A stretch of DNA of 64,000 bases from Buchnera aphidicola (Melanaphis sacchari). GTDB lineage: Bacteria > Pseudomonadota > Gammaproteobacteria > Enterobacterales > Enterobacteriaceae. The notes beneath the pieces are model-generated. The model had not been told where the DNA came from. It ran no database searches and saw only the letters and a program-made list of their open reading frames with translations. Of the stretch, positions 61,762-64,000 are shown piece after piece. Position numbers and translations under genes: made by a program. Within the stretch, counting starts at the first letter, position 1, and each line of letters starts with the position of its first letter. The DNA lies in contig NZ_CP029161.1 in the NCBI RefSeq assembly GCF_003096055.1, forward strand, positions 372,001 through 436,000, in the 5' to 3' direction.

Positions 61762-62892
61762 GTGTCCTATACAATATTTTCTAAAAAAAATAACAACCAA
61801 CTAAAAGAACCTATGTTTTTTGGACAGCCAGTCAATATCGCTCGTTACGATCAACAAAAATATAGAATTTTTGAAAAATTAATTGAAAAACAACTTTCAT
61901 TTTTTTGGAGACCTGAAGAAATAGACTTATCTAAAGATAGAATTGACTTTCATAAACTACCATCTCATGAAAAACATATTTTTGTTAGTAACTTAAAATA
62001 TCAAACGTTACTTGATTCAATTCAAGGCAGAAGTCCTAATATTGCTTTTTTAACAATTGTATCTATTCCTGAATTAGAAACATGGATCGAAACATGGTCT
62101 TTTTCAGAAACTATTCATTCTCGCTCATACACTCATATTATTAGAAATATAATAAATACGCCATCAATTATATTTGATGATATTATTTCAAACAAAAATA
62201 TTAACGACCGAGCGCAAGATATCTCTATTTATTATGACGAATTGATTAACATGATAAATTATTGGCATTTATTTGGCGAAGGAAATCATATTATTAATAA
62301 TAAAAAAGTTAGTATTAATTTAAATTTATTGAAAAAAAAATTATATCTTTGCTTAATTAGTGTAAATGTATTAGAAGCTATTAGATTTTACGTCAGTTTT
62401 GCATGTTCGTTTGCATTTGCAGAAAGAGAAATAATGGAGGGAAATGCAAAAATTATTAGACTAATAGCACGAGATGAAGCATTACATTTGACAGGAACTC
62501 AACATATTTTAAATATTTTAAAAAATGAAGAAAATGATGAAAATATGAAAGAAATCATTAAAAATTGCCAAGAAGAAGTAATTCAAATATTCATATCTGC
62601 TTCTGAACAGGAAAAAAAATGGGCTGAATATTTATTTCAAAATGGTTCAATGCTAGGATTAAATAAAGAAATATTATGTCAATATATAGAATATATTACG
62701 AATATTCGAATGCAAGCAATAGGTTTAAAACCGCCTTTTCCAAAAAAATCTAATCCAATTCCATGGATTAATTCCTGGTTAAATTCTGATGCTATACAAA
62801 ACGCACCTCAAGAAACAGAAATTAGTTCATATTTAGTTGGTCAAATTAACGCAGAAGTATCTAGTCAAGAATTTAAAAAATTTAAATTATAA
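61762..62892 (+). CDS. nrdB: ribonucleotide reductase class Ia, beta subunit
   Basis: Diiron-tyrosyl radical subunit. The 376 residues equal E. coli. Iron ligands in [22 protein letters not shown] (with Tyr122), [10 protein letters not shown] and [12 protein letters not shown] are present, and the C-terminal [17 protein letters not shown] tail matches the NrdA docking peptide. The start is GTG 61762, preceded by TTAGG. yfaE begins 2 bp after the stop. Confidence 0.97.
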   Translation: MSYTIFSKKNNNQLKEPMFFGQPVNIARYDQQKYRIFEKLIEKQLSFFWRPEEIDLSKDRIDFHKLPSHEKHIFVSNLKYQTLLDSIQGRSPNIAFLTIVSIPELETWIETWSFSETIHSRSYTHIIRNIINTPSIIFDDIISNKNINDRAQDISIYYDELINMINYWHLFGEGNHIINNKKVSINLNLLKKKLYLCLISVNVLEAIRFYVSFACSFAFAEREIMEGNAKIIRLIARDEALHLTGTQHILNILKNEENDENMKEIIKNCQEEVIQIFISASEQEKKWAEYLFQNGSMLGLNKEILCQYIEYITNIRMQAIGLKPPFPKKSNPIPWINSWLNSDAIQNAPQETEISSYLVGQINAEVSSQEFKKFKL

Positions 62893-62894
62893 CT

Positions 62895-63151
62895 ATGAAA
62901 TATATCACCATTGAAATATTAAATAAAAAAAAAATTTTTATAAAAAAAAAACACTATTAAAAATTCTACAAAAAAATAATATCGAAATAAACTACCAATG
63001 TAAATCTGGTTATTGTGGAATATGCCGTATTCAAATTATAAAAGGCGAGGTATCTTATTTAATAAAACAGCCAATGGCTGCTTTATTTAAAAAAAATGAT
63101 ATTTTTCCATGTTGTTGCGAACCTAACGGAAATATTATAATAAAAATTTAA
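62895..63151 (+). pseudogene. yfaE: 2Fe-2S ferredoxin YfaE, frameshifted at A10
   Basis: Ferredoxin that maintains the NrdB cofactor. The ATG frame stops at 62958-62960, after two A10 runs (62925-62934 and 62942-62951). The -1 frame then reads TLLKILQKNNIEINYQCKSG followed by YCGICRIQI and FPCCCEPNGNIIIKI to TAA at 63149-63151, matching E. coli YfaE with all four cluster cysteines. One inserted A restores about 85 residues (E. coli 84). 2 bp after nrdB, so it is co-transcribed. Either slippage-rescued or recently broken. Confidence 0.85.
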
Positions 63152-63156
63152 AGAAA

Positions 63157-64000
63157 TTAATAATTTGACTGAATTGATGTTAAAGCGATTGTATAAACTA
63201 TATCAGTAACTGAAGCACCTCTAGATAAATCATTAACTGGTTTTTTTAATCCTTGTAGCATTGGGCCAAGACAAACTAAATTCAACGAACGTTGGACAGC
63301 TTTGTAAGTAATATTACCAGAATTTAAGTCTGGAAAAATTAAAATATTTGCATCACCTAAAATAGAAGAATTTGGTGTTTTTAATTGAGCTACTTTCTTT
63401 GAAATAGCAGCATCATATTGAATAGGTCCATCAATAATTAAATGAGGTTTAATTGTTTTTACAATAGAAGTCGCATGTCTAACTTTTTCAACTTGTACTC
63501 CTTTTCCGGAATATCCAGTAGAATATGATAGCATAGCTATACGTGGCTCTATACCAAATGTTTGCGCAGAATTAGAAGATTGAATTGCAATATTTGCTAA
63601 TTGCTGCGAATTAGGATCTATATTGATAGCGCAATCACCATATATTAAAATTTTATCTGGAAATAACATAAAAAATATAGATGATACTAAAGAATTTGAT
63701 TGATCTGTTTTAATAATCTGAAGTGCTGGACGTATAGTATCAGCTGTAGTATTGACTGCTCCAGAGACTAATCCATCTACTTGACCAGATTCTAATATTA
63801 ACGTTGCTAAAAAAGTATTATTTTTTAAAATTTTTTCGGCAATATTTTCGTTAATACCCTTATTTTTTCGAAGTTCTAACAAACGTGAAATATATTTATT
63901 TCTCACGAATTCAGGATTTATTATTTCAATATTTTTATTTAATTCAATACTATTTTGAAAAGCTATACTATATATTATTTTGGGATCACCTAATAACACG
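63157..64000 (-). CDS. pta: phosphate acetyltransferase, C-terminal part
   Basis: Converts acetyl-CoA and phosphate to acetyl phosphate; usually with ackA. Only the C-terminal 280 residues are in the window; the gene continues past the right edge. [41 protein letters not shown] and [19 protein letters not shown] are the phosphotransacetylase domain. Convergent with yfaE, 5 bp between stops, with no clear hairpin. Confidence 0.96.
   Translation of the reverse strand, partial: VLLGDPKIIYSIAFQNSIELNKNIEIINPEFVRNKYISRLLELRKNKGINENIAEKILKNNTFLATLILESGQVDGLVSGAVNTTADTIRPALQIIKTDQSNSLVSSIFFMLFPDKILIYGDCAINIDPNSQQLANIAIQSSNSAQTFGIEPRIAMLSYSTGYSGKGVQVEKVRHATSIVKTIKPHLIIDGPIQYDAAISKKVAQLKTPNSSILGDANILIFPDLNSGNITYKAVQRSLNLVCLGPMLQGLKKPVNDLSRGASVTDIVYTIALTSIQSNY

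Noticed and set aside
1..64000. Mobile elements, prophage, toxin-antitoxin or defence systems
   Set aside because: Every gene-length frame is a housekeeping or biosynthetic gene, a shadow of one, or the DUF2076-like protein; no transposase, integrase, or direct-repeat-flanked island was seen.

Overview
The window is very AT-rich, compact chromosomal DNA from a gamma-proteobacterial obligate endosymbiont. Nearly every protein is a close relative of an Enterobacteriaceae housekeeping protein, and gene content and order (map-dapD-degP-apbE-ilvIH-dcw cluster-erpA-mtn-speED-lpdA/aceFE-guaC-coaE-mutT-secA-mrcB-truA-dksA-panBC-hpt-thrABC-ychF-pth-sodA-rnt-grxD-ssrA-bamE-nadK-grpE-ung-tsaA-gyrA-nrdAB-yfaE-pta) match Buchnera aphidicola, the aphid symbiont. 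Regulators that accompany these genes in E. coli (mraZ, pdhR, secM) and ftsQ are absent. I see no transposons, prophage, CRISPR arrays or foreign islands.

Layout. 1-68 is a 15-bp tandem repeat. 239-4636 holds protein maturation, lysine/peptidoglycan precursor and envelope genes (map, dapD, degP, apbE). 4920-7115 is ilvIH (branched-chain amino acids). 7304-22879 is the division/cell-wall cluster rsmH-ftsL-ftsI-murE-murF-mraY-murD-ftsW-murG-murC-ddlB-ftsA-ftsZ. 23104-26106 holds erpA, mtn and the spermidine genes speED. 26192-31542 is the pyruvate dehydrogenase operon aceE-aceF-lpdA on the minus strand. 31758-40626 holds guaC, coaE, mutT, secA, a decayed mrcB, truA and dksA. 40712-48139 holds pantothenate genes, hpt and the thrABC operon with a leader terminator. 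48213-56632 is mixed housekeeping with tmRNA. 56853-62892 holds gyrA and nrdAB, then a frameshifted yfaE ferredoxin and the end of pta.

The most notable feature is systematic frame disruption. ftsL, ftsI, murE, murF, ftsW and murC are each split at a homopolymeric A (or A/T) tract, as are ung and yfaE outside the cluster. In most cases one added A in the mRNA, or a -1 ribosomal shift, would restore a protein collinear with E. coli. This fits the rescue by RNA polymerase slippage at poly(A) described for insect endosymbionts, but could equally be early decay of peptidoglycan synthesis, since mrcB (PBP1B) has several further lesions and has lost its KTG motif. murD differs: its break is at CCC AGG C, a candidate +1 ribosomal frameshift site rather than a poly(A) tract.

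Metabolically the window supplies host-relevant products (isoleucine/valine, threonine, pantothenate, lysine precursors) plus core replication, secretion and redox functions. Most convergent gene pairs are separated by strong hairpins, the largest a perfect 33-bp stem between speD and lpdA. I found no clearly new multi-gene system; the frameshift set is the best candidate for unusual biology.
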